Source of the DNA: Pantoea sp. 18069
GTDB taxonomy: Bacteria; Pseudomonadota; Gammaproteobacteria; Burkholderiales; Burkholderiaceae_C
Reading direction: 5' to 3'
NCBI RefSeq assembly: GCF_902706035.1
Contig: NZ_CACSJA010000030.1
Coordinates: forward strand, 1-62,329
Length of the DNA: 62,329 nt
The translations under genes were made by a program, and so were the position numbers. Under the pieces are notes generated by a model. The model was given only the letters and a program-made list of their open reading frames with translations. It did no database searches and was not told where the DNA came from. Shown in pieces: positions 50,688-59,191 of the stretch. Within the stretch, counting starts at the first letter, position 1. Each line of letters begins with the position of its first letter.

Positions 50688-51629
50688 ATGAAGAAAATGT
50701 TCGCCTTTGCGCTGGCGCTGACTGCCGCGCAGTGGGCCGCCGCGGCCCAGCCCCTGCTGACGCCGGCACAGCTGCACGCCACGGCATCGACGCCCGCGCT
50801 GCGCGTGATCGACATCCGCGATCCGCAGGCCTATGCCAAGCAGCACATTCCGGGCGCAGTGAGTGCGCCCTATGGCAAGTGGCGCGGCCCGGCCAGCAAT
50901 CCCGGCGAACTGCCCGATGTCTCCCAGCTCACGCAGCTCGTGCAGTCGCTGGGCCTGACACCCGCGACCCATGCGGTGGTCGTGTCCAGCGGCGCCGACA
51001 CCACCGATTTCGGCGCTTCGGCGCGCGTCTACTGGACGCTCAAGACGCTGGGGCTCCAGGAGCTGTCCATCGTCAACGGTGGCATGAAAGCCTGGGCAGA
51101 TGCGAAGCTGCCGCAGGACAACGCGGCCGTGCAAGTGGCGGCCAGCCATTGGCAGCCGCAACTCGACAGCAGCCTGATCGCGACGCGCGCAGACATCCGC
51201 CAGAACCTCGACCTGAGCAATGCGGCGCTGGTCGATGCGCGCCCCGACGCGTTCTACCAGGGCAAGACCCGCGCGCCCGCGGCCAAGCTGTCGGGCACGC
51301 TGCCCGGCGCGCAGCAGCTCGACTTCAACCAGTGGTTCGTGCCCGGTACCTCGACCTTTGTAGACACCGCCACGGCCCGGCAGATCGCCGCCAAGGTCCA
51401 GCGCAAGCAAGGCCAGGACATGGTCGCCTTCTGCAACACCGGCCACTGGGCCGCGACCGACTGGTTCGGCCTGAGCGAAATCGCGGGCCTGCCCAACGTC
51501 AAGCTGTATGCGGGCTCGATGGTCGACTGGACCCAGCAGCCCGACGCACCCGCGCTCGAAAACCAGCCCGGCCGCCTGGAGTCGCTGGCCTATGACGCGC
51601 GCCAATGGTGGCAGCGAAAATTCAAATAA
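50688..51629 (+). CDS. Periplasmic thiosulfate sulfurtransferase (double rhodanese)
   Basis: I start at MKKMFAFALALTAAQ (313 residues), with GGAG six bases upstream. A long in-frame extension runs back into hemH and is rejected. A Sec signal ends near AAAAQP. The first rhodanese domain (about 25-150) lacks the Cys. The second (about 160-300) has the active C249 in AFCNTGHWAATDWF. It moves sulfane sulfur between thiols. It is followed 4 bases later by a YeeE/YedE transporter gene, so it probably works with thiosulfate or persulfide import. Confidence 0.88.
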   Translation: MKKMFAFALALTAAQWAAAAQPLLTPAQLHATASTPALRVIDIRDPQAYAKQHIPGAVSAPYGKWRGPASNPGELPDVSQLTQLVQSLGLTPATHAVVVSSGADTTDFGASARVYWTLKTLGLQELSIVNGGMKAWADAKLPQDNAAVQVAASHWQPQLDSSLIATRADIRQNLDLSNAALVDARPDAFYQGKTRAPAAKLSGTLPGAQQLDFNQWFVPGTSTFVDTATARQIAAKVQRKQGQDMVAFCNTGHWAATDWFGLSEIAGLPNVKLYAGSMVDWTQQPDAPALENQPGRLESLAYDARQWWQRKFK

Positions 51630-51633
51630 ACCC

Positions 51634-52731
51634 ATGAAACGTCTTCCCCTCGCGGCCTTGATGGCCGTTTTCTTTGCCTGGCTGCTGTGGACCGTGTCCG
51701 TGCGCCAGGCCGCGCTGTTTGCCGTGGGCATAGGCCTGGGCGCGGTGCTCGCGGGCCAGCGCTTTGGCTTCACCACCGGCTGGCGCCTGCTGATCGAAGA
51801 GAAGGACGCCAGCGGCGTCTTCGGCCAGTTGCTGCTGCTGGCCCTGGCCGCTCTGCTTGCCATGCCGCTGCTGGGCAGCTTTCCCGAACTCACCGCCGCG
51901 CTCGGGCCACCAAGCGTGAGCCTGCTGATCGGTGCCTTTGTCTTCGGCCTGTGCATGCAGATCGCCGACGGCTGCGGCAGCGGCACGCTCTACAAGGCGG
52001 GCATGGGCATTCCCATGAACGCCGCCATCCTGCCGATGTTCGCGATCGGCAGCTTTGTCGGCTCGCTGCACCTGGGCTGGTGGCTGGACCTGGGGCGCAT
52101 GCAGCCCGTGGGCCTGGTCAGCGCCTGGGGCTGGCCGGCGGCGCTGGGCGCGACGCTGCTGGCACTCGCCGCGGTCGCCGTGGGCGTGCGCTGGTATGTG
52201 GGTCGGGCCAACGCCCGCCTGCAGCGCGCCACGCAGCCGCTGTGGCAGCGCAAATGGGTCGTGGGCGCGGTGCTGCTGGCCATCCTGGCCACGGCCAATC
52301 TGGTGATTGCCGGCCAGCCCTGGGGCGTGGTCTATGGCTTTGGCCTGTGGGCCGCCAAGGTGGCGAATGCCACGGGCGCCGTGGACCTGGCGCAGAACTG
52401 GTTCTGGAGCCAGCCCGGCAACGCCGCGCGCCTGCAGGAAACCGTGCTGCTCGACGTCACCAGCATCACCAACATCGGTATTCTGGCCGGCGCGCTGTGG
52501 GTCGCGGCGAACAAGCCGGCATCGGCCAAGGCGCTGACCGGCACGCAATGGGTCGTGGCGCTGGTCGCCGGCCTGGTGCTGGGTTACAGCTCGCGCCTGG
52601 CGTTCGGCTGCAATGTCGGCGCCATGCTCTCGGGCATCAGCACCGGCAGCATCCATGGCTGGATCTGGGTGCCGCTGGCCTTCGCCGGCACCATCTTCGG
52701 CCTGCGCATACGCCGGCGCTTCGGCTTCTGA
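51634..52731 (+). CDS. YeeE/YedE-family sulfur-compound transporter
   Basis: This 365-residue protein has about 9-10 membrane helices. The two family motifs with conserved Cys are present: GLCMQIADGCGSGTLYKAG and SRLAFGCNVGAMLSGIS. YeeE was shown in other bacteria to carry thiosulfate through these cysteines. It is encoded 4 bases after the rhodanese and upstream of a 55-residue membrane protein. Confidence 0.9.
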   Translation: MKRLPLAALMAVFFAWLLWTVSVRQAALFAVGIGLGAVLAGQRFGFTTGWRLLIEEKDASGVFGQLLLLALAALLAMPLLGSFPELTAALGPPSVSLLIGAFVFGLCMQIADGCGSGTLYKAGMGIPMNAAILPMFAIGSFVGSLHLGWWLDLGRMQPVGLVSAWGWPAALGATLLALAAVAVGVRWYVGRANARLQRATQPLWQRKWVVGAVLLAILATANLVIAGQPWGVVYGFGLWAAKVANATGAVDLAQNWFWSQPGNAARLQETVLLDVTSITNIGILAGALWVAANKPASAKALTGTQWVVALVAGLVLGYSSRLAFGCNVGAMLSGISTGSIHGWIWVPLAFAGTIFGLRIRRRFGF

Positions 52732-52745
52732 AGGGACCGCACACC

Positions 52746-52913
52746 ATGACGCAACAAACCACTTTGCGCATCGCCTTCTGGCTGGTGCTGGTCGCTTTTC
52801 TGGCCTGGGACTACCAGCACTCCGCGCCGGTCGACCTGCGCTACGAAGCCCCGCTGATCGCCGCGGGCTCGGGCCAGGCCTCGCAGGGCGGGCATTGTTC
52901 TATGCCGGATTGA
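52746..52913 (+). CDS. Small single-helix membrane protein of the sulfur operon
   Basis: This 55-residue protein (MTQQTTLRIAFWLVLVAFL) has one N-terminal transmembrane helix, then an exposed tail ending in GGHCSMPD with a single Cys. It begins 14 bases after the YeeE-type gene and has the same strand and composition, so it is likely part of the same transcript. No family recognised. The terminal Cys may take part in sulfur handling. Confidence 0.6.
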   Translation: MTQQTTLRIAFWLVLVAFLAWDYQHSAPVDLRYEAPLIAAGSGQASQGGHCSMPD

Positions 52914-52980
52914 AAAGCGCTAACAACCGTGCTTCCTGAGCCTGCCTGGCCGGCCACGTCGAAGGGTGAACGGCCTGTAC

Positions 52981-53961
52981 TCAAGCGCCGCGCGCCGCCT
53001 CCCCCGCGCGCAGCGCCCCCTTCACCGCCTGCCACTGCTTGAGCACATTGAGCGCCGGCGCATGCCCGCAGCCCGCGACTTCCAGCCATTGCAATTGCCC
53101 GCGCGCACCCGGCCCGCGCTGCAGCATCTGCTGCGCCGTCGAGGCCAGCACCAGGTCCGAGGCTTCGCCGCGCAGCAGCAGCACCGGCACCTGAATGGCG
53201 TCGTAGTGCGGCCAGATCAGATAGTCGTTCTCATGGCCCGTGAACTGCTCGATCATGCGCGGGTCGTAGTGCGGCGTCACCCGGCCGTCGGGCAGGCGGC
53301 GCATGCTGGTTTCGGTCAGCGCGCGCCACTGCGCGTCGGGCAGCCAGCCATAAGGTGCGTAGGCGCTGCGGAAAAACGCTTCGAGCTCGGCCATGGTCGC
53401 AAACACCGGCGGCTGGCCCGCATAGCCCTTGATGCGCTCGAGCGCGGGCGCGGCAAGTTCGGGCGCGTTGTCGTTGAGCACCAGGCTGCGAATGCGGGAG
53501 CCCAGCGTGGGCTCGAACAGCCCCGAGGCGCAGACCATGCCGATGGCGCCGCCCATCGACGTGCCTATCCAATGGATCTGCTCCAGACCAAGCGCATCGG
53601 CCAGTTCACGCGCCAGCCGCGCATAGAAGCGCAGCTGGTATTCATCGCCGGGCGCACGGCTCCACTCGCTCAGGCCGCGGCCCAGCGTGTCGGGGCAGAT
53701 CACGCGATAACCCTGGGCCGCGAGATAGCGCGCCAGCGGGTCCATGTCGCGCCCGGTGCGCGCCAGGCCATGCCAGGCGATCACCGTGGGCAATGCTGCA
53801 TCGACCGCAGCGGCGGACCAGTCCATGTAATGGATCTCATAACCCGCGCACTGCACATAACGGGATGCCGGCGCAGGCACATGGGCCAGTTGGGCGGCCC
53901 AGGCGGTCTGCTCGGCAGCCGAGGGAATCGCGCATTCCAGACGGGGGGCTGCATGGCTCAT
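52981..53961 (-). CDS. Alpha/beta hydrolase
   Basis: This 326-residue protein has the oxyanion segment VIAWHGLARTG, the nucleophile elbow WIGTSMGGAIG (Ser), an Asp in LLLRGEASDLVLA and a His in VAGCGHAPAL. It resembles 3-oxoadipate enol-lactonase and C-C hydrolase types. Its ATG overlaps the livM-type stop (ATGA), so it is the last gene of the ABC-transporter operon and probably hydrolyses the imported compound or a product. Substrate unknown. Confidence 0.88.
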   Translation of the reverse strand: MSHAAPRLECAIPSAAEQTAWAAQLAHVPAPASRYVQCAGYEIHYMDWSAAAVDAALPTVIAWHGLARTGRDMDPLARYLAAQGYRVICPDTLGRGLSEWSRAPGDEYQLRFYARLARELADALGLEQIHWIGTSMGGAIGMVCASGLFEPTLGSRIRSLVLNDNAPELAAPALERIKGYAGQPPVFATMAELEAFFRSAYAPYGWLPDAQWRALTETSMRRLPDGRVTPHYDPRMIEQFTGHENDYLIWPHYDAIQVPVLLLRGEASDLVLASTAQQMLQRGPGARGQLQWLEVAGCGHAPALNVLKQWQAVKGALRAGEAARGA

Positions 53962-55034
53962 GGCACGCTCCTGCGCTGGGCCGCGGCGCGCAGACGGCCG
54001 ACAATGCCCGTGGGAAAGTAATAGACCGACAGCACGAACAGCACGCCCAGCCACAGCAGCCAGCGGTCGGGGCTCAGCAATGCCGCCAGCCAAGGCAGGC
54101 CCGCAGCGGCTTCGCTGGCCACGCGCAGCAGGTCCTGCAGATAGCTCTGGGCGATCAGGAACAGCACCGCGCCTATCGCGCTGCCGTAGATCGTGCCCAT
54201 GCCGCCTATCACCACGATCAGCAAACAGTCCATCATGATCTCGAACGACAGCGAGGTCTCGGGCCCGTTGTAGCGCAGCCAGAGCGCAAGCATCGCGCCC
54301 GCCAGGCACGCGAACAGCGCCGACAGCACGCTAGACAAGGTGCGGTAGACCACGACCCGGTAGCCCAGCGCTTCGGCGCGGAACTCGTTTTCGCGTATGG
54401 CCTGCAGCACGCGCCCGAACGGCGAGTTGACGATGCGCAGCAGCGCCAGCAGCAGCACCAGCGCGACGACGAACAGCAGGTAGTAGGTGATGAGCTTGCC
54501 GTCTATCATGCGGCCCAGGACTTCGTTCTCGAACAGCTCGAAGCTCGGCGACAGCCACTCGGGCAGCCTGAACGTGAGCCCGTCTTCGCCGCCGGTCCAC
54601 TCCGACAGCTGCGAGGCCAGCGTCTGGAAGGCCGCGGCCACGGCCAGCGTGATCATCGCAAAGAAGATCGCGCGCACGCGCAGCGAGAACAGCCCCACGG
54701 CCAGCGACAGCAGCAGGCTCAGAAGCAAGGCGCAGCCTATGCCCAGCGCCAGCGCGCTCCAGGTGGGGCCGAGCCGGCCCGCGGCAATCGCCACGCCATA
54801 CGCCCCTATGCCGAAGAACATGGTGTGCGCGAAGCTCACGATGCCGGTATAGCCCAGCAGCAGGTCGAAGCTCGCGACCAGCACCACGAAAATCAGCACC
54901 TTGGCGGCGACGTTCAGCGCCTTGACGCCGGGAAACAGAAACGGCGCCACGGCCAGGCCCACCAGGATGGCGAGCAGAATCACCGCCAGTGGCCTGCTGC
55001 GCGGCATATCGCCGGAAAGCAATCGGTTCAACAT
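53958..55034 (-). CDS. Branched-chain-type ABC transporter permease (LivM)
   Basis: This 358-residue protein has about 8-10 membrane helices. The LivM-type features are LLLGYTGIVSFAHTMFFGIGAYG, FAMITLAVAAAFQTLA and the EAA-like LVVVIGGMGTIYGSAIGA loop for ATPase contact. It pairs with the LivH-type permease encoded 16 bases upstream. In this lineage the family imports aromatic acids and amides as well as amino acids. Confidence 0.92.
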   Translation of the reverse strand: MLNRLLSGDMPRSRPLAVILLAILVGLAVAPFLFPGVKALNVAAKVLIFVVLVASFDLLLGYTGIVSFAHTMFFGIGAYGVAIAAGRLGPTWSALALGIGCALLLSLLLSLAVGLFSLRVRAIFFAMITLAVAAAFQTLASQLSEWTGGEDGLTFRLPEWLSPSFELFENEVLGRMIDGKLITYYLLFVVALVLLLALLRIVNSPFGRVLQAIRENEFRAEALGYRVVVYRTLSSVLSALFACLAGAMLALWLRYNGPETSLSFEIMMDCLLIVVIGGMGTIYGSAIGAVLFLIAQSYLQDLLRVASEAAAGLPWLAALLSPDRWLLWLGVLFVLSVYYFPTGIVGRLRAAAQRRSVP

Positions 55035-55050
55035 GCTTGTGACTCCTGGT

Positions 55051-56034
55051 TCAACGGTTGGCGACCGGGTACACGCCCTGGGGCCGCCACAGCAAGATGG
55101 CGACCATCAGCGCGATGTTCGAGAACAGCGCGACCTTGGGCACCAGAAAGCCGGTGTAATTGGCCATCAGCCCGACCAGCAGCGCGCCGATCAGCGCCCC
55201 GCCCGTGGAACCCAGGCCGCCGATGATGATCACGATGAAGATCAGCACATTGACCTGCGCGCCCATCTGCGGAATCACGCTCTGCTGGTACAGCCCCCAC
55301 ATCACGCCGCCCAGGCCCGCGAGCGCCGAGCCGACGACGAACACGCCTACAAACAAGCGCCGTATGCGGTAGCCCAGCGCCTCGACCATTTCGCGGTCCT
55401 GCACGCCCGCGCGTATCAGCAGGCCGACCTTGGTGCGCGCCAGCGTGTACGCCAGCGCCGCGAACACCGCCAGGCCCACGAGCACCGCGACCACGCGGTA
55501 CTTCTCCACCGCGGCATCGCCCAGCAGCCAGGCGCCGCGCATGCCTTCGGGCAGCGGCAGCGGAATCTGCTGCGGGCCCCAGATGACCTTGATCAGCTCC
55601 TCGCCGATGATCATCCCGCCCATGGTGATCAGGATCTGCTTGAGGTGCTGGCCGTACACGGGCCGCACGATGAAGCGCTCGAACGCCAGGCCCACGGCCG
55701 CGGCCACGAGCATCGCGATCAGCATCGCGGGCAGCACGGCCAGCAGGTTGCGCCACAGATCGGCCGAGCCCGTGTAGTCGCCCATCGCGCCGAGCACGCT
55801 GGCCGCGACGAACGCGCCCAGCGCGATGAACACGCCATGGCCGAAGTTCAGCACGTCCATCAGGCCGAACACCAGCGTCAGGCCCGAGGCGATGATGAAG
55901 ATGATCATGCCCATCGCCAGCCCGGCCACGGTGAGCGTGAGCCAGGTGCTGGGCGAGCCGATCAGCGGCAGCGTGACCAGCGCCAGCGCCGGCACCAGGG
56001 CCAGCGGTTTCCAGTCCAGGTCCTTGAGATTCAT
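55051..56034 (-). CDS. Branched-chain-type ABC transporter permease (LivH)
   Basis: This 327-residue protein has helices typical of LivH, with ASGLTLVFGLMDVLNFGHGVFIALGAF and the ATPase contact region IIIGGLGSTGGALIGALLVG. It forms the membrane channel with the LivM-type partner. The start is 19 bases after the LivF-type gene. Confidence 0.93.
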   Translation of the reverse strand: MNLKDLDWKPLALVPALALVTLPLIGSPSTWLTLTVAGLAMGMIIFIIASGLTLVFGLMDVLNFGHGVFIALGAFVAASVLGAMGDYTGSADLWRNLLAVLPAMLIAMLVAAAVGLAFERFIVRPVYGQHLKQILITMGGMIIGEELIKVIWGPQQIPLPLPEGMRGAWLLGDAAVEKYRVVAVLVGLAVFAALAYTLARTKVGLLIRAGVQDREMVEALGYRIRRLFVGVFVVGSALAGLGGVMWGLYQQSVIPQMGAQVNVLIFIVIIIGGLGSTGGALIGALLVGLMANYTGFLVPKVALFSNIALMVAILLWRPQGVYPVANR

Positions 56035-56053
56035 GTTTTCTCCTTGCCGCGCA

Positions 56054-56785
56054 TCACAGCGCCAGGCCCAGCAGCGATTGCTGCAAGGCGGTATCGGCCG
56101 CGAGATCGGCCATGCGGCCCGCGTGCACCACGCGGCCGTTGTCCATCACCGCCACGCTGTCGCCCAGGCGCGTGGCAAAGGCCAGGTTCTGCTCGACCAG
56201 CAGAATCGTCACGCCCGCAGCCTTGAGCTGCTCGAACGCCGCAATCATGTTCTGGATGATGGCCGGCGCCAGGCCCTTGCTGGGCTCGTCGATGATCAGC
56301 AGATCGCGCGGCTCGACGATGGCGCGCGCCACGGCCACCATCTGCTTTTGCCCGCCCGACAGCTTGCCCGCAGGGTGGTTCCAGAACTTCTCCACGGCCG
56401 GAAACAGGCCGAAGATCCACTGCAGCCGCGCTTCGTCCATCTGCGCCGCATGGCTGGCCTGGCGCGCGGCCAGCAGCAGGTTCTCCTTGACGCTCAGATC
56501 CGCAAAAATGCCCATGTTCTCGGGCACATAGGCGACGCTGCGGCCAGCGATCGCCGGCGTGGCCAGGCGTGTGATGTCCTGGTCATCCAGCAGCACCTGG
56601 CCCTGCGATGCTTGCCACAGGCCCATGATGGTGCGCAGCGTCGTGGTCTTGCCCGCGCCATTGCGCCCGAGCAGCATGGTCAGCTCGCCGCGCGGCACAT
56701 CGAGGTCGACGCCGTGCAGGATATGGTAGGCACCGATATGCGTATGCACGCCGCGCAAGGAGAGCATGGAAGCGGTGGAATTCAT
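56054..56785 (-). CDS. Branched-chain-type ABC transporter ATPase (LivF)
   Basis: This 243-residue protein has Walker A GRNGAGKTT, signature LSGGQKQMVAVARAIV, Walker B LLIIDEPSKGLAP and the LivF-type H-loop variant LVEQN instead of a His. It overlaps the LivG-type stop by 4 bases. It powers import together with LivG. Confidence 0.93.
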   Translation of the reverse strand: MNSTASMLSLRGVHTHIGAYHILHGVDLDVPRGELTMLLGRNGAGKTTTLRTIMGLWQASQGQVLLDDQDITRLATPAIAGRSVAYVPENMGIFADLSVKENLLLAARQASHAAQMDEARLQWIFGLFPAVEKFWNHPAGKLSGGQKQMVAVARAIVEPRDLLIIDEPSKGLAPAIIQNMIAAFEQLKAAGVTILLVEQNLAFATRLGDSVAVMDNGRVVHAGRMADLAADTALQQSLLGLAL

Positions 56786-57552
56786 GCGGCCTCCTCTTGC
56801 GGCGCTATGCCCAGGTAAGCCTGCTGCACCACGGGCGAAGCCATGACTTCGGCCGGCAGGCCATCAGCGACCAGCGTGCCGTTGGTCAGCACGATGATGC
56901 GGTCGGCAAGCTCGCGCACCACGTCCATCTTGTGCTCGACCAGCAAGATGATCTTGCTGCGGTCAGCCTTGAGGCCGCGTATCAGATCGAGAATCACCGG
57001 CGCCTCGTCATGGCCCATGCCGGCCGTGGGTTCGTCGAACATATAGACCTCGGGCTCCAGCGCCATCAGCAGCGCGACTTCGAGCTTGCGCTGGTCGCCA
57101 TGCGGCAGGCTGGCCACGGGCTCGGCGCGCCGCGGCCACAGCGCCACCTGCTCGAGCACATCCTGGGCGCGCGCCGTGAGCTGCCCATGGTCGCTCCATA
57201 TGCTCCACAGATTGAGCCCGCGCCGGTGCGCGCCCGGCAGCCGCGCCTGCACCGCGAGGCGCACGTTTTCCAGCACGCTCAGATTCGGAAACAGATTGGT
57301 GAGCTGGAACGCCCGGCCCAGCCCCGCATGCGTGCGCGCCGACGGCGCCAGGCCCGTCAGGTCACGCTCGCCCAGCAGCACGCGCCCGGCCGTGGCCTTG
57401 AGCTGGCCCGAGATCAGATTGAAGAAAGTCGTCTTGCCCGCGCCGTTCGGGCCGACGATGGCGGTGAGCGTGCCCGGCGCAAAGCGGCAGCTCACATCGT
57501 TGACAGCCACATGGCCGCCAAAGCGAATCGTCAGGTTCTGGGTTTCAAGCAT
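56782..57552 (-). CDS. Branched-chain-type ABC transporter ATPase (LivG)
   Basis: This 256-residue protein has Walker A GPNGAGKTT, the LivG-type helix GLGRAFQLTNLFPNLSVLENV, Walker B YMFDEPTAGMGHDE and H-loop LVEHKM. The usual signature LSxGxQR is altered to LPHGDQRKLEVALLMA. It lies between the binding-protein gene and the LivF-type gene. Confidence 0.92.
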   Translation of the reverse strand: MLETQNLTIRFGGHVAVNDVSCRFAPGTLTAIVGPNGAGKTTFFNLISGQLKATAGRVLLGERDLTGLAPSARTHAGLGRAFQLTNLFPNLSVLENVRLAVQARLPGAHRRGLNLWSIWSDHGQLTARAQDVLEQVALWPRRAEPVASLPHGDQRKLEVALLMALEPEVYMFDEPTAGMGHDEAPVILDLIRGLKADRSKIILLVEHKMDVVRELADRIIVLTNGTLVADGLPAEVMASPVVQQAYLGIAPQEEAA

Positions 57553-57641
57553 AAAAAGGATATGGCGGGCCGCAACGCCTGCTTGGGGCAGGCGTTGGCG
57601 GCGGGGGATTCAGATGAGGCGCAGCGGAGAAGCTTGTCGGA

Positions 57642-57749
57642 CAGGCCGTTCATCCTTCGATCCTTCGACAAGCTCAGGATAAGGACTCAGGACGAACGGG
57701 TACTGCTTCTAGTGCCTCACTACCGTTCGCCCTGAGCCCGTCGAAGGGC
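57642..57749. repeat. Intergenic palindromic repeat, better-preserved copy
   Basis: The left arm CAGGCCGTTCATCCTTCGAT continues to TTCGACAAGCTCAGGATA. The right arm is CCGTTCGCCCTGAGCCCGTC followed by GAAGGGC. The arms are largely complementary and the unit matches the degenerate copy at 23751-23836. It lies between the LivG-type gene and the binding-protein gene, inside the operon. Confidence 0.7.
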
Positions 57750-57773
57750 GTTTCAGGGCGCGCAAGTAATGCC

Positions 57774-58967
57774 TCACCGGCCGTTCCTGATCGGAATCTG
57801 CATCTCTTCCGGCTTGATCTCCCGCACCAGCTCCGGCACCCCCCAGGCAAAAGCCGGGTCGTTCTTCACACGGAAGTGGTACATGCTCTGCATCGCCTGG
57901 TGGTCTTCCTTGCGGAACGTCATGGTGCCCTTGGGCGTGTCGAACGACATGCCTTCCATGGCCTTGATCAGCGTGTTCGACTTCGTGTCGCCGTTGGTCT
58001 TCTTGAGCGCCGTCACCAACGCCATGGCAGCCGAGAAACCGCCCGCGGTGAAGAAATCCGGCGGCGTCTTGAACTGCTTGTAGTGCATGGCCACCAGCGC
58101 GTCATTGACCGGGTTCTTCGGGATGCCGAAGTAGTAGTAGCTCGCGCCCTCCATGCCCGGCAGGTTCTTGTAGGCGGCCATGGCCGGCAGGATGTTGCCG
58201 CCCGAAGCGATCTCGATGCCGTAGCGCTTGAGGTCCAGATCGGCGATCTTGAACGGATTGCCCGCGCCGGCCCAGACGATCCAGATGACCTTCTTGCCCG
58301 GCTGGTCCTTGAGCTTGTCGATCAGCCGCTGGGCGCCGGCCGTGAAGTCGGTGGTCGCGGCCGGCAGGTATTCCTCGTGCACCAGCTTGCCCTTCTTCAC
58401 GGCATCCTTGAACGCCTTGACGCCGTCGCGGCCGAATGCGTTGTCCTGGGCCAGTGTGGCAATCGTGACACCCTCGCGGTCAATGGCCACGGCATTGCTG
58501 ATCGCGTCCTGGCTCGAATTGCGGCCGGTGCGGAAGATGTACTTGTTCCACTTGTCGCCCGTGATCGAGTCGGCCACCGCGGGCTCGACCAGCAGGATCT
58601 TCTTGTACTCCTCGGCCACGGGCAGCATCGCCAGCGCCACGCCCGAAGCGCTGGGGCCGACGGCGATGTCGGCCTTGTCGTCGGAGTACGCCGTCGCGAG
58701 CTGGCTCTTGCCCAGATCGGGCTTGCCCTGGTCGTCCTTCTCTATCACCACCAGCTTCCTGCCGGCCACGGTCATGCTGCCGCCGGTCGCATACTCGAGG
58801 CCCATCATCAGCCCGGCCTGGGTCTGCTTGCCATAGGCCTCGAGCGGGCCGGTCTTGCTGTAGACATGGGCAATGCGGATCTCGCCCGATTGCGCCAGGG
58901 CGGCTTGGCCGCCTGCCAAAGCCAGCGTACAGAGAACGGCGGAATGAACCAGGGTACGGCGTTGCAT
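57774..58967 (-). CDS. Branched-chain-type ABC transporter substrate-binding protein
   Basis: I use MQRRTLVHSAVL as start (397 residues), with AAGGAG seven bases upstream. An upstream TTG frame runs through the promoter. A Sec signal ends near AALAQS. The Leu/Ile/Val-binding fold begins IRIAHVYSKTGPLEAYGKQTQAG and continues with AVGPSASGVALAMLPVAEEYKK and TLAQDNAFGRDGVKAFKDA. The ligand may be an amino acid, amide or aromatic acid. It is transcribed from a sigma-54-type promoter. Confidence 0.93.
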   Translation of the reverse strand: MQRRTLVHSAVLCTLALAGGQAALAQSGEIRIAHVYSKTGPLEAYGKQTQAGLMMGLEYATGGSMTVAGRKLVVIEKDDQGKPDLGKSQLATAYSDDKADIAVGPSASGVALAMLPVAEEYKKILLVEPAVADSITGDKWNKYIFRTGRNSSQDAISNAVAIDREGVTIATLAQDNAFGRDGVKAFKDAVKKGKLVHEEYLPAATTDFTAGAQRLIDKLKDQPGKKVIWIVWAGAGNPFKIADLDLKRYGIEIASGGNILPAMAAYKNLPGMEGASYYYFGIPKNPVNDALVAMHYKQFKTPPDFFTAGGFSAAMALVTALKKTNGDTKSNTLIKAMEGMSFDTPKGTMTFRKEDHQAMQSMYHFRVKNDPAFAWGVPELVREIKPEEMQIPIRNGR

Positions 58968-59002
58968 GGTGCTTGTCTCCTTTTGAATAGTGGACAAGAC
59001 AC

Positions 59003-59018
59003 AGCAGGCTTTGTGCCA
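59003..59018 (-). promoter_or_regulatory. Sigma-54 (-24/-12) promoter of the transporter operon
   Basis: On the minus strand TGGCAC (59013-59018), five bases, then CTGCT (59003-59007). The -24 element is perfect, the -12 has one change from TTGCT, and the key GG and GC pairs are 10 bases apart as required. The start codon of the binding protein is 36 bases downstream. Confidence 0.7.
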
Positions 59019-59102
59019 GGCTGCAATCAATGGCCGCGGCACACGCAAGCCCTTGTTTTCGCTCAGCGCGCGCAAACACCATCGTGCAATCAGCCGACAA
59101 AT

Positions 59103-59142
59103 GCCTAATTTTCAGACAGTCAATGCCGTCTGAAATTCAGAC
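59103..59142. promoter_or_regulatory. Two upstream activator sites for the sigma-54 regulator
   Basis: A perfect 15-base palindrome GTCTGAAATTCAGAC (59128-59142) and a half-preserved copy (GCCTAAT-T-TTCAGAC, 59103-59117) lie about 85-125 bases upstream of the -24/-12 promoter. That is the usual distance for enhancer sites. The activator encoded next door is the obvious binder. Confidence 0.6.
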
Positions 59143-59191
59143 ATTTGACCAATAAATACACAGGGTTTGCACCAAAGTGCGGCAACCGGGC

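Noticed and set aside
51508..52913. Fusion of the YeeE-type gene with the small downstream protein
   Set aside because: The two are in different frames, each with its own start. The apparent fusion comes from a long shadow frame.
52966..57735. Long plus-strand frames opposite the ABC transporter genes
   Set aside because: They are His/Arg/Gln-rich antisense frames without domains. The minus-strand genes have clear family motifs.
59085..59101. A second -24/-12-like element (TTGCA with TGTCGG)
   Set aside because: It lacks the GG at -24. The element at 59003-59018 fits far better.
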